Source of the DNA: Sipunculus nudus
Taxonomy: Eukaryota > Annelida > Sipuncula > Golfingiida > Sipunculidae
Assembly (NCBI GenBank): GCA_026874595.1
Contig: CM049310.1
Coordinates: 84,667,056 to 84,731,055, forward strand
Direction of reading: 5' to 3'
DNA: 64,000 nucleotides
A program made the translations under genes and the position numbers. Under the pieces are notes generated by a model. It was not told the origin of the DNA. It saw only the letters and a program-made list of their open reading frames with translations, and searched no databases. Below, in pieces: positions 37,707 through 50,300 of the stretch. Position 1 is the first letter of the stretch. Each line of letters begins with the position of its first letter.

Positions 37707-38575
37707 CTGTCAAATATGTTTCACAGATGACAGTTATTATTCAGCTCCTTACCCTCCGCCCCAGATAAATAACGTACGTACCCTGCCCTGTCAAATATGT
37801 TTCACAGATGTCAGTTATTAATCAGCTCCTTATACCCTCTGCCGCAGATAAATAACATACCCTGCCCTGTCAAATATGTTTCACAGATGTCAGTTATTAA
37901 TCAGTTCCTTACCCTCCGCCGCAGATAAATAACGTACGTACCCTGCCCTGTCAAATATGTTTCACAGATGTCAGTTATTAATCAGCTTCTTGCCCTCTGC
38001 CGCAGATAAATAACGTACCCTGCCCTGTCAAATATGTTTCACAGATGTCAGTTATTATTCAGCTCCTTACCCTCCGCCGCAGATAAATAACGTACGTACC
38101 CTGCCCTGTCAAATATGTTTCACAGATGTCAGTTATTAATCAGCTCCTTATACCCTCTGCCGCAGATAAATAACATACCCTGCCCTGTCAAATATGTTTC
38201 ACAGATGTCAGTTAATAATCAGTTCCTTACCCTCCGCCGCAGATAAATAACGTACCCTGCCCTGTCAAATATGTTTCACAGATGTCAGTTATTAATCAGT
38301 TCCTTACCCTCCGCCGCAGATAAATAACGTACCCTGCAATGTCAAAAATGTTTCACAGATGTCAGTTATTAATCAGCTCCTTACCCTCCGCCGCAGATAA
38401 ATAACGTACCCTGCCCTGTCAAATATGTTTCACAGATGTCAGTTATTAATCAGTTCCTTACTCTCCGCCGCAGATAAATAACGTACCCTGCCCTGTCAAA
38501 TATGTTTCACAGATGTCAGTTATTAATCAGTTACTTACCCTCCGCTGCAGATAAATAGCCTACCCTGACATGTCA
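37683..38575 (-). repeat. tandem array of about twelve copies of a splice acceptor plus exon start
   Basis: The unit is about 77 bp (81 bp where an extra ACGT is present) and repeats from the real exon start at 37,706 up to 38,575. Each unit contains the TTTGACAG acceptor, the copied exon start encoding the RYLSAAEG segment, and a short intron piece with CAGTTATTAATCAG. In most copies the exon's GGCAAGAAG has become GGTAAGGAG, a 5' splice-site-like sequence. One unit near 37,985 keeps the exon-like GGCAAGAAG. The last unit (about 38,536) is the most diverged. Confidence 0.95.
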
Positions 38576-39589
38576 AATAGTATTGGTGTTCCAACTGATT
38601 GATTATATCAATGATTGTTTGTTTTCTTTCATAAATGATATAATTTGTTGCATTTTTGCATAATCGATCACAAACAATTATGTTTTTAACAAACTTACAT
38701 CACAATGACTTTGAAATTTTTATTGTCAAGCCTTATTAGCCTTTTTAGATACATCCAGTCCACAAAGCTTATCATTTATATAGTCTGAACCAATATATAT
38801 ACCTGTTTGATCAATTAAAAATAAAAAACCTTGCACATAACTTAGATACCATGCTTGCTTTAAACTTCTTGTGCTAGGGTGGCCTCTAACCTCTCAAAAT
38901 TTCAAGTCACATGACTACCAATGTACATCCAAAGCTATATTATACAGATAAAATATTCTAATTCTGTCAGAGATATACAGGGCAGAGACATACATGGCAC
39001 AAAATCAGTAGCAAACAGCAATAAAAATGACCCTTGTGCAACAACTAATTGTCAACTTTTCTGCCGTTAACTTGACCTTTTTTAAAGAACAAAATTTACT
39101 CCTGTTAGGTATAATTCTATACAGCAGATTTCATGGTAATACAGGGGGTACATAAATAATCATTTAATAATCAGTCATCAGTCTTTTTTAATCTGTCAAT
39201 AAATGGACTTTATTTTACAACCATTCCTACCACCATCAAATATGTCACGCAGATATCAGTTATTGAATACCAAAGTTAATTTTTAGTGGCCATAAAAAAT
39301 CAATGACAGTAGATTAAAAAGTTATATTTCTACAGAATGCTTTATAATGGTGATGATTTTCTCTTAAATTTTCTGGGTTCAGGAGCAGACAATCCTATAA
39401 ACACTAATAAATGAATTTTAAATAACAGCACAAATCAATTCATATGCATCAACTGTTTCAAATAAAAGCAAAACTGTTTCATAAACTTCAAATAACCAAA
39501 CAGACCCTATCATATACTTCAAATAACTGACAGCATTAAACAGCTTTACTTCCTGTTTCTTTCAATCAAATTTGTCTACACAATATTAC
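38576..39589. other. intron between second-propeller exons
   Basis: AT-rich intron DNA between the array and the 39.6-kb exon. No repeat family or coding segment is recognised. Confidence 0.6.
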
Positions 39590-39750
39590 CCGTCCACTGT
39601 CCGCCCAGTAGAGGTCACCAGTGGCACCATGGAAATCCAGACCCATCACTCTCGCTTTCGATCCCATAGGAACATTAGTCATGTGGCGCTGGTCTATAGT
39701 CAGCTGACGGATTTCATTGTCTTGAGATACCAGCAAATAGGCAACTGGAT
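39590..39750 (-). CDS. LRP-like receptor: start of second YWTD propeller
   Basis: The acceptor is CTGTCCAG and the donor GGACGG/GTAATA; 161 bases, phase 1 in and phase 0 out. It opens DPVAYLLVSQDNEIRQL and ends with VMGLDFHGATGDLYWADSG, a near-perfect first blade (LYWAD). The intron after it (toward lower coordinates) ends in the 77-bp array of copied splice sites. Confidence 0.96.
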
Positions 39751-40439
39751 CTGGACAGGAGAGCAGAAATTTTTGTTTATAATTTAATTCCCCGCTATGA
39801 GAGCATACATATCTCTATAATAAAAACAGCACTTGCATTAAACATGCCATATACCAGTGTAGTGTTAAACAGATTATGCATCCTAAAAAGAATACTCATA
39901 TGTCATTGATAATCCTGATGGCACTGTTTCCTTGATATCATCAGAAATTGTACACTAAACTATATCCACTTTAGGTGAATATTATATTTCAATGGTGGAT
40001 TATATTTTGTCCTATATGAAGCAAAATCTTGAAAGGGCATCCTGTATGGTAATTACTCATTTTAAACCAACTTTTGTGAATTCTTTAAATTAATTAACTG
40101 TGAAAATCAGCAAAAATCTGGAGAGAAAGAGTTTTGGAAACACGCTAAGTAAATGGAATATGCATATTGCATTAAGAATGTCTGCTGTTAAACAAGTAAA
40201 TGTGGTGCTTTTGGAATCTGTAGCTCTTTAACAGGAGGAATCAGATGTCAGTATCACTAGCATGCATTACTAATGCATGGTTGTAATGAAGTCCTTTTTT
40301 GATCCTGAACCAAATAGTATAGGTACCTCATCTCTACAGGAATCTCATCTCTGCGTTAGATATATTACTCCATGGAGTGTAAGCATGGTGATGTTTATCA
40401 GCAGTAAAAGAAGCATAAAGACACAGAAACACTCATTTG

Positions 40440-40890
40440 TTACTCAAGACATTGCTATTAACAAGCAAATTCGTGGAATTTATGTCCTATGTTATTACTC
40501 TTGTTATTTCAGCTTCAAGTGATCTTCATACTTCCCTTCTCAATATGTTTTAGTTTTTATTTCCCACTGAAGATGTCTCCACATGTCATAGTGCCTGTGT
40601 TTTAGTTTTCATTGTCCCCTGAAGATATCTCCACATGTAATAATGTTTGTTGTTAACTGGGAACAAAAGGGAAAATTTTTTGTTTCTTTTGAAGCTGGTG
40701 ATAATAAATTACCAAAACCAATCCCAACCAACGTATGCCTGAGAGAAACCACTGACCCAAATTGGAATGAAATTGGATGATATTTAGGAAAGTTATTGCA
40801 ACGAAACAAAAACCTGAATGATGGACAGACAAAGTGACAGACAGACAAACCCAAATTTATGTCCCCCGTTCTGCGGAATTGGGGGACATC
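40440..40890 (+). repeat. dispersed repeat, second direct copy
   Basis: Same family as 36,540 to 36,975. The tail TGTCCCCCGTTCTGCGG with AATTGGGGGACA forms a hairpin, and its start also contains TGTCC, suggesting inverted termini of a non-coding element. Confidence 0.85.
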
Positions 40891-41672
40891 AAAACATCAA
40901 GTTTCATCCAAGTTTTTTTTTTTTCAATTTTATCCACTTAGGAGATGTATTAATCTCTTACTTTGTAGAATATTTTTAAAGGATAGGTCCATGGCCTGTT
41001 TGTGGCACTGTCTATATTGTGAATGAGTATGTCAATAACCACATGATAAGAATTCTGGATAAGAGTTGTGGATTTCAGGTTTATATGCAAGGGGTGAGAA
41101 ATAATCCATGAGTCATAATTAGTGGCTCAGACACTGGAATGAATCTCTATCGAGATTTGTACCATTATGAAGGGCACTACACTTCTCACACAGTGGTTAT
41201 ACACTGACCTTGTCCCATATCCATTTGTTTTAACCGCTGTTTTGTGTAGCAAGGTTATCTGGGTAACACCATCAGGGTGGGAACAGAGCAAAGAATAGTA
41301 ATCAGACCAGAGAGAGCGTGAATTTGCATTGTGCATCCAGCTCCAAATTTTAATCATGTGACATGGCTCTCATTGGTATGATTCTTATCCCTGTGCAGAA
41401 TCGGCATAATTGGACCACTGATAGCTGATGATGCATGTTTAAAATTTGGAACAGGATGCACAATTCGATGCCACACTAACATTGTTCTGATTACAATTCT
41501 TTGCTCTAGCTGTGAGCACATCCATGTTTGACACAGAAAATCTTACAATAGAAAGCAGGGGTAAAAGGAGATCTTGGACACCTGCAGAGTATTACTGCTT
41601 TGTGAGGAGCATAAATATCAACAAACCTGTGAATATTCTCTGATTAATACAAGACTTTTAACACCTGTGTAC

Positions 41673-41801
41673 CTTCAGCCCTGCAGGTGTGACGATCTTC
41701 ATCCAGTAAGTATCCTCCAGCACAGCGACACTCGTAACCATGGCGTTTATTGACACAGAACTGGCTGCAGGGGCTAGGGGTCACATCACACTCATTCAAG
41801 T
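41673..41801 (-). CDS. LRP-like receptor: calcium-binding EGF module
   Basis: The acceptor is TTTAATCAG and the donor GAAG/GTACAC; 129 bases, phase 1 at both ends. It begins DLNECDVTPSPCSQFC, the D-x-N-E-C calcium-binding signature, and continues VNKRHGYECRCAGGYLL then DEDRHTC, with the C-x-N-x(4)-Y-x-C hydroxylation pattern. This is the standard calcium-binding EGF that packs onto the following propeller. Confidence 0.97.
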
Positions 41802-42009
41802 CTGATTAAAGAAATATCAAAATTCGAATTTAAACATCTGTTAAATAACTGCGACTGTTTAGTGTTATTTCATTTCCTGACAATGAGAATCTTAATGAAA
41901 GGCGCTCATGGTACCTTTCTCACATGAAGAGGGGTCAAAAGTTGAAGAAATTTATATCATTGGCAATTTGTCCGTCAATGATGTCACTAAAATAAGCCAT
42001 TTTGAATAA

Positions 42010-42191
42010 TCAGTGGAACCCCACAATTACGACCACCATGGGGACTGACCAAAGTGGTCATAATATTGGGGTGGTCTTATTTTTGAAACTCTAAATAATC
42101 TGGATTGTATATGTTCGGACCAAGAAAAGTGGTCGTAATTGTGGGGGTGGTCACAATTGCGGGGTGGTCGCAAGGCGGTGTTCCACTGTAC
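42010..42191. mobile_element. MITE of the ACAGTG-GTGGTC family with clear inverted termini
   Basis: The left end CAGTGGAACCCCACAATTACG and the right end GGTGTTCCACTGTA form inverted repeats that extend into matching ACGACCA/TGGTCGC words. The roughly 180-bp interior repeats GGTGGTC. It is non-coding. Confidence 0.85.
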
Positions 42192-42239
42192 AATCAATTA
42201 ATACAATTTTTGCTTAAACTGCATAGATTAATGGCAATT

Positions 42240-43080
42240 CTTTTTTTTGTACTTCAGGCCTCTTAAATTATTATACAGTCAATACCTTGCTGCAATAAAA
42301 CAAGGGACCTATGGGTCACGCACTCAGCTGTTATATATGATAAAAAAATATTATTTAGAAATGAGGCACATGCTGGTTTTGTGTGGTAATAAATATAAGC
42401 TGTATTATGAGTTGTTGTTGTTTAGCTTATGTATGATTTTGATAGTACCTTTGGAGACAGGGAAGAGGATTGATTTCATTTATTTTATTAACAATTGGAT
42501 TACTATTGTCACACAGATTTTGACTTGGCCATATAACTTATAAGCAGAACATATAATATAAGAGTTTAACTATTTATTAAAAAAAATTAAAAATATTGTC
42601 CCAAATATAATTTTTATTAAAAATAATAAGAGAATCATATGATTTTTTAAAATGAAATATAACTGATATGATTATTAAAATAATATTAAAGAATATATTC
42701 ATGAATGCATTCATGAATACATTTTGAAAGTATTTGCATGAGTATTCATATACTTTCATTTTTACCTGAATTCCCATTCTTTATGCAAGAAATTTTATAA
42801 TGGAGTACATAATCATATTTGTATTTAAATACAATTACAAAGTATTCGCACCAAGTCTGGTATTTATTCAATTTTCACCAAACAATGATGTTGAGAATCC
42901 AGAATATACAAAATTCACACATTTAAATAATGATCATAAGTACCTGGTTTTATGGCTTTTATTTATATTAAAAAAATAACTGTAAAAAACTCATTTTGGA
43001 CTAATTTCACATCAATGTACACACTAGACACAGTAGGAATCTAGATTAATATTATCAACTGCATCTTTGTCTATCATTAA
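42240..43080 (+). repeat. copy of the interior of the 19-21 kb element
   Basis: Stretches such as GGTTTTGTGTGGTAATA, GGAGACAGGGAAGAGGATTGAT and AAGTACCTGGTTTTATGGCTTT occur in the same order at 19,560 to 20,280. The long inverted termini of that element are absent here. No coding capacity is seen. Confidence 0.8.
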
Positions 43081-43540
43081 TTTCCTTCATATGATCCCTA
43101 ATGATTAGTATTGAATAATATGATTTACTTCTTTATCATTAAAACTGAACTGAAAAATGCCATAGGTGACTGCATGGTGTTATTTGGAATATGTGACATT
43201 CTACCCATCGATACAAGATTCTTATATCATCAGTAACTGCAAGTTAATTTCCTGTTATTATAAACTAACAAATTCCTTTTCTATTTTTCTTTAATTTGTT
43301 ATTAAAAACCAATAAAAATTTATTAATTTGTTGTTTATTGTTATGTTGTTGGTTAAAACTATTAGATGAGTTGGGTTGGACACCTGGATCAACTGTGGCT
43401 GGCCATAAGCTGCCTGGATTCCTGTATGCCTCGCCTCAAGCGTGCATAATTTGATTAAAGGTCAACAAGGTCAACATACAGGTGACTCAAGAGGGGCTGG
43501 AGAGAGCCAAAGTCTGACAGGGTCTCATAAAAAACATTAA

Positions 43541-43833
43541 TAAGGCCAAAAAAAAATTAAGGTATGGTTCTCAGGCACTTTTTTTCAGAAATCAGTGCGG
43601 GCGGGCGGTATTTTATTTTTGACCTTTTTTTGAGTGTTTCGATAAAAATGCCATATGATCAGAGAAAAGCATGAAAATAACAAATATTTTTGCTAAAGAG
43701 GTAGAAGCACTACATAAAATGTATTATTTATCTTCTTGAAAGATAAAAAGCAAAATAAAAAGTTTTGATGCGGGGGGTTAAAATTGACGCGGGCGGTGCC
43801 TGAGAACCATACCTTTTAATTTTTTTGGCCTAA
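43541..43833. mobile_element. MITE, relative of the element at 5.7 kb in reverse orientation
   Basis: It starts TAAGGCCAAAA...AAGGTATGGTTCTCAGGC and ends GCCTGAGAACCATACCTT...TTGGCCTAA. Internal GCGGGCGGGCGG and GGGGGGTTAAAATTGACGC blocks match the complement of the copy at 5,715. Confidence 0.85.
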
Positions 43834-43879
43834 AAGCTACAATTTTTGGCCAATTTCTTTCAGCTTTCTAAACTAAAAA

Positions 43880-45215
43880 GCTGAAATCCTTATGTGTGCA
43901 TGATATGAAAATTATATCAACAGTGCTCACGGGAAACAAACGTGCCATGGTCACAGTTTGGCAAAATTTAAGGTACTAATTTTATATTTATACTAATAAC
44001 TTATAAAATTTGAAAAATTCAGAACTAATTTTGGGTATTCAATTGAATCTTGATTAAATAATGTTACATCCCTGACAAAAAAATCTCTAGCAATGCCCTT
44101 GTTAAGGGAGTAAATATATTTCTTGATTTTTTACAAAGTGCATTATGTTTGGGCCCATAACTTAAAAAAATTACGCAATACTGACATCATTCTGGCATGT
44201 GCATAGAGAATGAAAAATATGTATATTGTTTATGATTAAAGTCAGATCAGTGGTTTTGATATTAGGCAGTCTTGAAGTGTAACAATGGGTTTTTAATGGA
44301 AAAATGAAGTTTTTCATTAATATCTCGAAGGTATTAAGTCCTAGTGACCAAATTCTTGGCATGGTAGGGGATTTTGGAGACATCTAACTGTATGCTGAAT
44401 TTAAGGAACTTAGAGCTGAAGCTGGGGAGCTGAGCTTTTGCAAACTGCATAACACTAGCTTGATGTAAACAATATGTTACAAGGTGCTTGAAAACTTGAT
44501 TAAAATCTACAGTTTTTGATCAACTGGTTTCAAATTTTTGGTGTTAACAGGTGAAATGCTGACAAAAACATGCTGTGAAAATTAAATCCACAGTACTTAC
44601 AGGAAAAAAACGTGCCATGATTAAAGTTGGGCAAAATTTAAGGTACCAATTTTTTATTTTTATTAATATTTTAAAAAATTTAAAAGATTTTCATCTAATT
44701 TTGGGTATACAATTTAATTTTGATTAATTAAAGTTATATTACTGGAAAAAAGGTCCACAGCTTTAACATTTTTTGTGTTAAGTGATCAAATATCTTTCCT
44801 TATTTTTTTCAAAATGCATTATGTTTGGGCCCAGAACTTTTTTAAATTAAATAATACAGACATAATTTCTGGCATGTACATAGGAACTATATAGAGAAAT
44901 ATTTATGGTAAATATGAGGAAAAACAGATGAGTGGTTTTGATATTAGGCAGTCCTAAAGTGTGAAAATAGGTTTTTAATAAAAAATTGAGGTTTTTCCTT
45001 AATTTCTCAAAGGAACGAAGTTGCAAAGACCCAGTTTTCGGCTTGGTAGGAGATCTTGGGGACATCTAACATTATGCCGAATTTTGGATTCCTAGGTCTT
45101 ACGGTTTTAAAACGTGCCACATCTACGGACGGACGGACGGACGGATGGACAGACGGACGGACGACGGACAATGGACCACGACTATAGCTCAGATGACTTA
45201 TAGTCAGCTGAGCTA
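43880..45215. repeat. two-copy diverged repeat with GGAC tail and hairpin
   Basis: Words such as GCATTATGTTTGGGCCCA, GATATTAGGCAGTC and GACATCTAAC occur twice, about 660 bp apart. The block ends in a GGAC run at 45,126 and an imperfect inverted repeat AGCTCAGATGACT/AGTCAGCTGAGCT at 45,186 to 45,214, like that at 50,571. Confidence 0.8.
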
Positions 45216-45314
45216 AAAAATGAAAATTATCATAACATATTTCTTCTATAGTTTACTTAAATATTTTTTTTTTTAAATTTGAGAGGAGCCATTGTGAAAG
45301 TTTTTAATGCTAAC

Positions 45315-45443
45315 CTCTGCAAGTTCGCTGATCTTCAAGTAATATGCCTCCCTCCTCACATTTGCACTTAGGACCAGAAGGCTGTGGGATGCAGATCTCA
45401 TGACATCCACCCGAGAATACACCAATCTTCTCACAGGCAGTAT
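45315..45443 (-). CDS. LRP-like receptor: EGF module before the second propeller
   Basis: The acceptor is TTCTAATAG and the donor CAGAG/GTTAGC; 129 bases, phase 1 at both ends. It reads DTACEKIGVFSGGCHEICIP, then GPKCKCEEGGILLEDQRTC. All six EGF cysteines are present, with the G-G-C-x-x-x-C core and the L-x-x-D-x-x-T-C ending typical of LDL-receptor-type EGF modules. In this family two such EGF modules follow the LDLa cluster. Confidence 0.95.
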
Positions 45444-45937
45444 CTATTAGAAATAAACAGCATCTATTTATTCAAAATAAAGTTTGGCTTATATAAAACA
45501 AGGCTTGCACTTTGAGCCTGTACCTGCCAAATATAAGTGTAACTGAGTGAAGGATATAGAGGGAATAGTAAATGATATAGTGTTCATAGGTCTGTGCTTA
45601 AAATATGGAAGCCTTTTCTTTTTGATAAAGACTGTGTCAAGACTGGTCAGTTCGGGTTTGATATAAGAGCATGGAAATATGACACACAAATAACTGGGGG
45701 ACAGCAAGTGTGAATCAATATGCTAAGCAAGTCTGGTGCCAATTGGACCTATATCTGCAGAGAAGAGGCCTGTATCACAAGCCGATGGCCTTCTCATAAT
45801 GGTATATTATAGTGACAGGATGCGTATAAATATTCAGATTAATGCAAAAAATAAAAGCTGAAGATATTTAGTTCTATTATCAATATTATACCATCTTAAA
45901 CAGCCTGGGAGAGAGTCAACATTTGACTATGCCTTAC

Positions 45938-46072
45938 CACAACTTCCACCTTCATCAGAGCCGTCCATACAGTGCTCGTCGCCATCACAAACTTTCCCCA
46001 TCGGGACACATTCTCCGCTGCCACACTGGTAGGCATCTGGCTCTCCACAGGAAACTGCATGGATTCCAAGGA
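45938..46072 (-). CDS. LRP-like receptor: LDLa module 8
   Basis: The acceptor is TGTTTCAG and the donor TTGTG/GTAAGG; 135 bases, phase 1 at both ends. The frame reads LGIHAVSCGEPDAYQCGSG, then ECVPMGKVCDGDEHCMDGSDEGGSC with a full calcium site. It is separated from module 7 by a 4.9-kb intron filled with the GGTGGCGCCACC array. It is the last module of the ligand-binding cluster. Confidence 0.95.
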
Positions 46073-47379
46073 CTGAAACATCACCATGTTAACATGATCA
46101 AGTCATGATAATGCTTTACACTTCATGAGATAACCTGGAACTAAAATTCTATAAGCAACTGAATAATTTAACAGATGGCCACCAGAGGTCTCTTCAGTAA
46201 ACACAAAACCACCTGTGCCACATCTGCTGGTCCATTTCCCCCTGTACCTATCAATGACTGGATTACCTCGTCACAATACATTTTATGGTAAAGTTGAACC
46301 TGCCTCATTAATAACCACTTAATACTGGTCCTGTAGTGGTCACATGACACAGGTTCTACCCTAGTTCTTTTTTATGGGTAAGGTTTCTGGTTAAAATTAT
46401 GACTATACCGTCAATTCCAATACAGATGGCAGGTGGCAAGATGTTGCAACGGATTAGACTTGAGGCAGTCTATTATTTTCAAAACAGGTAATTATGCAAT
46501 TTTCTCTTTCTGCCCTTTGTGCATAAAAAATATTTCCATTGTTTACAATCAAATGAGCACACAAAAATCAGGTGGGCAGAGTGGTGAAATTCACTGCAGT
46601 AGCTATTTACTTTTTAATAAAACAAGGACAAAATTATTACAGGACAAAATAATTAGAATGACAGTGGTAAATGTAAAAAATTAGGTAATAATCAATCTTA
46701 GTAGGAAAGAATGCTGCTATAACAGAGACCCAAATGTTTGATTATACTAATACTACAATTCCTAAAGGTTGAAAAAACTTGGTTCAGTTTATAAATGTGC
46801 ATGATTAAAAAATGGTGGGAATGATTATTAATGAGAAGATAGAACTTAAAACTTACAAAGATTTTTAGTTCCCTGAATGTGACCAGTTTTTTCTAGTTTT
46901 CTCCAGTCTAATCAGTTTTCCAGGAAACTTTCTCTATATTCCAGGACACATACTCAGAAAAGCATGGAACAAGAGTAACTCATGAGATTTGCATGTTCAC
47001 TTTCAGTCACACATGCAAGTGCATCACTGATACTAGAGAATGCAAAAACAAGTGACCCATGGGTCATGATGCTCAGCTGACTGGGAAGAGATTCGCAAAA
47101 GGAAAAATTTTATCATCAGAATGGTAGTAAATACTCATTCAACTGAAGCATCAAACAGATTAACCAACAGGCCAAGATTAAGTCTGTATTTATATATCTC
47201 AAAAATAGAGAAAAAATGTGTAAACTTTAAAAACTAGAATATGGGTAGCCGACAAGTGACTATGTGTATCCGCTTAAATCAGAGTGGAACGGGTGAAGTG
47301 AGGCATGGATTAAGTGGCAGGGGAAATACAGTGAGGTATGTTGCATATTATTAGCATGAATGTCTGCAGCCTAAATGTG
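46073..47379. other. intron with a small MITE-like remnant
   Basis: At 46,290 to 46,363, GTTGAACCTGCCTCATTAATA with AAGTG-like words and ACAGGTTCTACCC resembles a minimal member of the GTGGTC MITE family. The rest shows nothing. Confidence 0.45.
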
Positions 47380-50300
47380 TATGTAGGTTGTGCCACCTAC
47401 AACAAATCCAGAAAGCTGTTCAAGTTGTATACATATGCGAAATTTTAGGCAGAAAAGTGAAACAACTACATGTATATGATTGATTTTAGCCCAAGGCAGA
47501 CAGACAGACGCTGTGCAAAAATGGTTGCAGGTGGCCCCTCCAGTTTTGTGTATGATAAAGACCTATGTGAGATCTAAAAATATACACAATTTTGGCCCAA
47601 TCGGTCAAATGGTTCCTGAGATTTAAGCTTGGATGTGTGCAGCGTTAAATAAAATTGAGGTGGCGCCACCTGTCATCAAATCAAGAATGTATAAACCTGC
47701 AAAATTTTAGGCAGTTTTATCAAACAACTACAGAGTAATGAGTGATTTTAGGCCTCGGCAGACAGACAGACGCTGTGCAAAATGTGCAAAAATGGTTACA
47801 GGTGGCCCCTCCAGTTCTGTGTATGATAAAGACCTATGTGAGATCTATACACATGCAAAATTTTGGCATAATCGTTCAAACGGTTCCCGAGATATGAGCT
47901 TGGATGTCTGCAGCGTAAACTAGAATGTAGGTGGCGCCACCTGTCATCAAATCAAGAAAGCTATCCAGGATGTATAAAGCTGCAAAATTTTAGGCAGATA
48001 CGTCAAACCACTGCCCAGATATGAGTGACATTATCCCATGGCAGACAAACAGACAGATGCTATGCAAAAATGGTTGCAGGTGGCCCGTCCAGTTCTGTGT
48101 ATGATAAAGACCTATGTGAGATCTAAACACATGCACAATTTTGGCCCAATCCGTCAAATGGTTCCTGAAATATGAGCTTGGATGTGTTCAGCGTTAACTA
48201 GAATGTAGGTGGCGCCACCTGTCATAAAATCAAGAAAGCTGTCCAGGATGTATAAACCTGCAAAATTTTAGGCAGTTATGTCAAACCACTACAGAGAAAT
48301 GAGTGATTTTAGGCCATGGCAGACAAACAGACAAGACGCTGTGCAAAATGTGCAAAAATGGTTGCAGGTGGCCCCTCCAGTTTTGTGTATAATAAAGACC
48401 TAAGTGAGATCTATACACATGCAAAATTATGGCCCAATCGTTCAAACGGTTCCCGAGATATGAGCTTGGATGTCTGCAGCGTAACCTATAATGTAGGTGG
48501 TGCCACCTGTCATAAAATCAAGAAATCTATCCAGGATGTATTAAACTGCAAAATGTTAGGCAGATATGTCAAACCACTGCCGAGAAATGAGTGACATTAT
48601 CCCACGGCAGACAAATAGACGGACGCTGTGCAAAAATGGTTGCAGGTGGCGCCACCAAGTTTTGTGTATGATAAAGAGCTATGTGAGATCTATACACATG
48701 CAAAATTTTGGCCCAATCAGTCAAACCGTTCCCAAGATATGATCTTGGATATCATCAGCGTGAACGTGAATGTAGGTGGCCCCACCTGTCATAAAATCAA
48801 GAAAGCTATCCAGGATGTATACCCATGCTGAATTTCAGTTTAATTAGTCAATTCACTGCAGAGATATGAGTGATTTTAACTAAAGGCAGATGAACAGATG
48901 GACACTGTGCAAACATGGTTACAGGTGGCGCCACCATTTTTTGTGTATGTTATAAAGCTATCTAAGGGCTACATTTGTATAAATTTTATTTCCTGATCGG
49001 TCAAACGGTTCCTGTGATATGAGCTTGGATGTCATCAGCGTGAACGTGAATGTAGGTGGCACCACCTGTCATAAAATCAAGAAAGCTATCCAGGATGTAA
49101 ACGCATGCCGAATTTCAGGTGAATTAGTCAATTCACTGGAGAGATATGAGTGATTTTAACCCAAGGCAGATGAACAGATGGACACTGTGCAAACATGGTT
49201 ACAGGTGGCGCCACCATGTTTTGTGTATGTTATAAAGCTAAGGGCTACATATGTATAAATTTTATTTCCTGATCGGTCAAACGGTTCCTGAGATATGTGC
49301 TTGGATGTCTGCAGCGTGAACGTGAATGTAGGTGCCTCCACCTGTCATAAAATCAAGAAAGCTATCCAAGATGTATACGCATGCCAAATTTCAGGTGAAT
49401 TAGTCAATTCACTGCAGAGATATGAGTGATTTTAACCCAAGGCAGATGAACAGATGGACACTGTGCAAACAAGGTTACAGGTGGCGCCACCATTTTTTGT
49501 GTATGTTATAAAGCTATCCAAGGGCTACATTTGTATAAATTTTATTTCCTGATTGGTCAAATGGTTCCCGAGATATGAGCTTGGATTTCTGCAGCATGAA
49601 CGTGAATGTAGGTGGCGCCACCTGTCATAAAATCAAGAAAGCTATCCAGGATGTATACGCATGCCGAATTTCAGGTGAATTAGTCAATTTACTGCAGAGA
49701 TATAAGTGATTTTAACCCAAGGCAGATGAACAGATGGACACTGTGCAAACATGGTTACAGGTGGCGCCACCATTTTTTGTGTATGTTATAAAGCTATCCA
49801 AGGGCTACATTTGTATAAATTTTATTTCCTGATCGGTCAAACGGTTCCCGAGATATGAGGGTTTATGTGTGGAAACAGACGCACAAATGGACGCTGGGCA
49901 GAGAGGAAAGGTCAGAGGTCAACCCAAATTGGTTAGGCACCAGTTCACGTGTGACCCGATAATTGGTGTAAGTTTCGGAAAAATTGTTTAGTAGCTATTG
50001 AGATACTGGAGTTTTTGTATCAAATTTTCCATTATTCTGGGGGGTACTTTGGGGCCCCATAGCTCAAAGGATAAGGGTAACAGAGACCTAATTTCTGGTT
50101 TCCATGGAGACTTTTCATAGTTCTCTCAGTGTGTTGAGAATTAAGATTCTAGGTCCAGTCGTTATGATTTGTGCCCTGTTAACAGCTGTTCACATTTTTA
50201 AAGGTCTCAAAAATAGAGGAAAAAATCGTAAAAATTCGAACAATACAGGTGGCGCCACCAGTCTGCAGGAACTGATGGAACATCTCATGATCAATATGTA

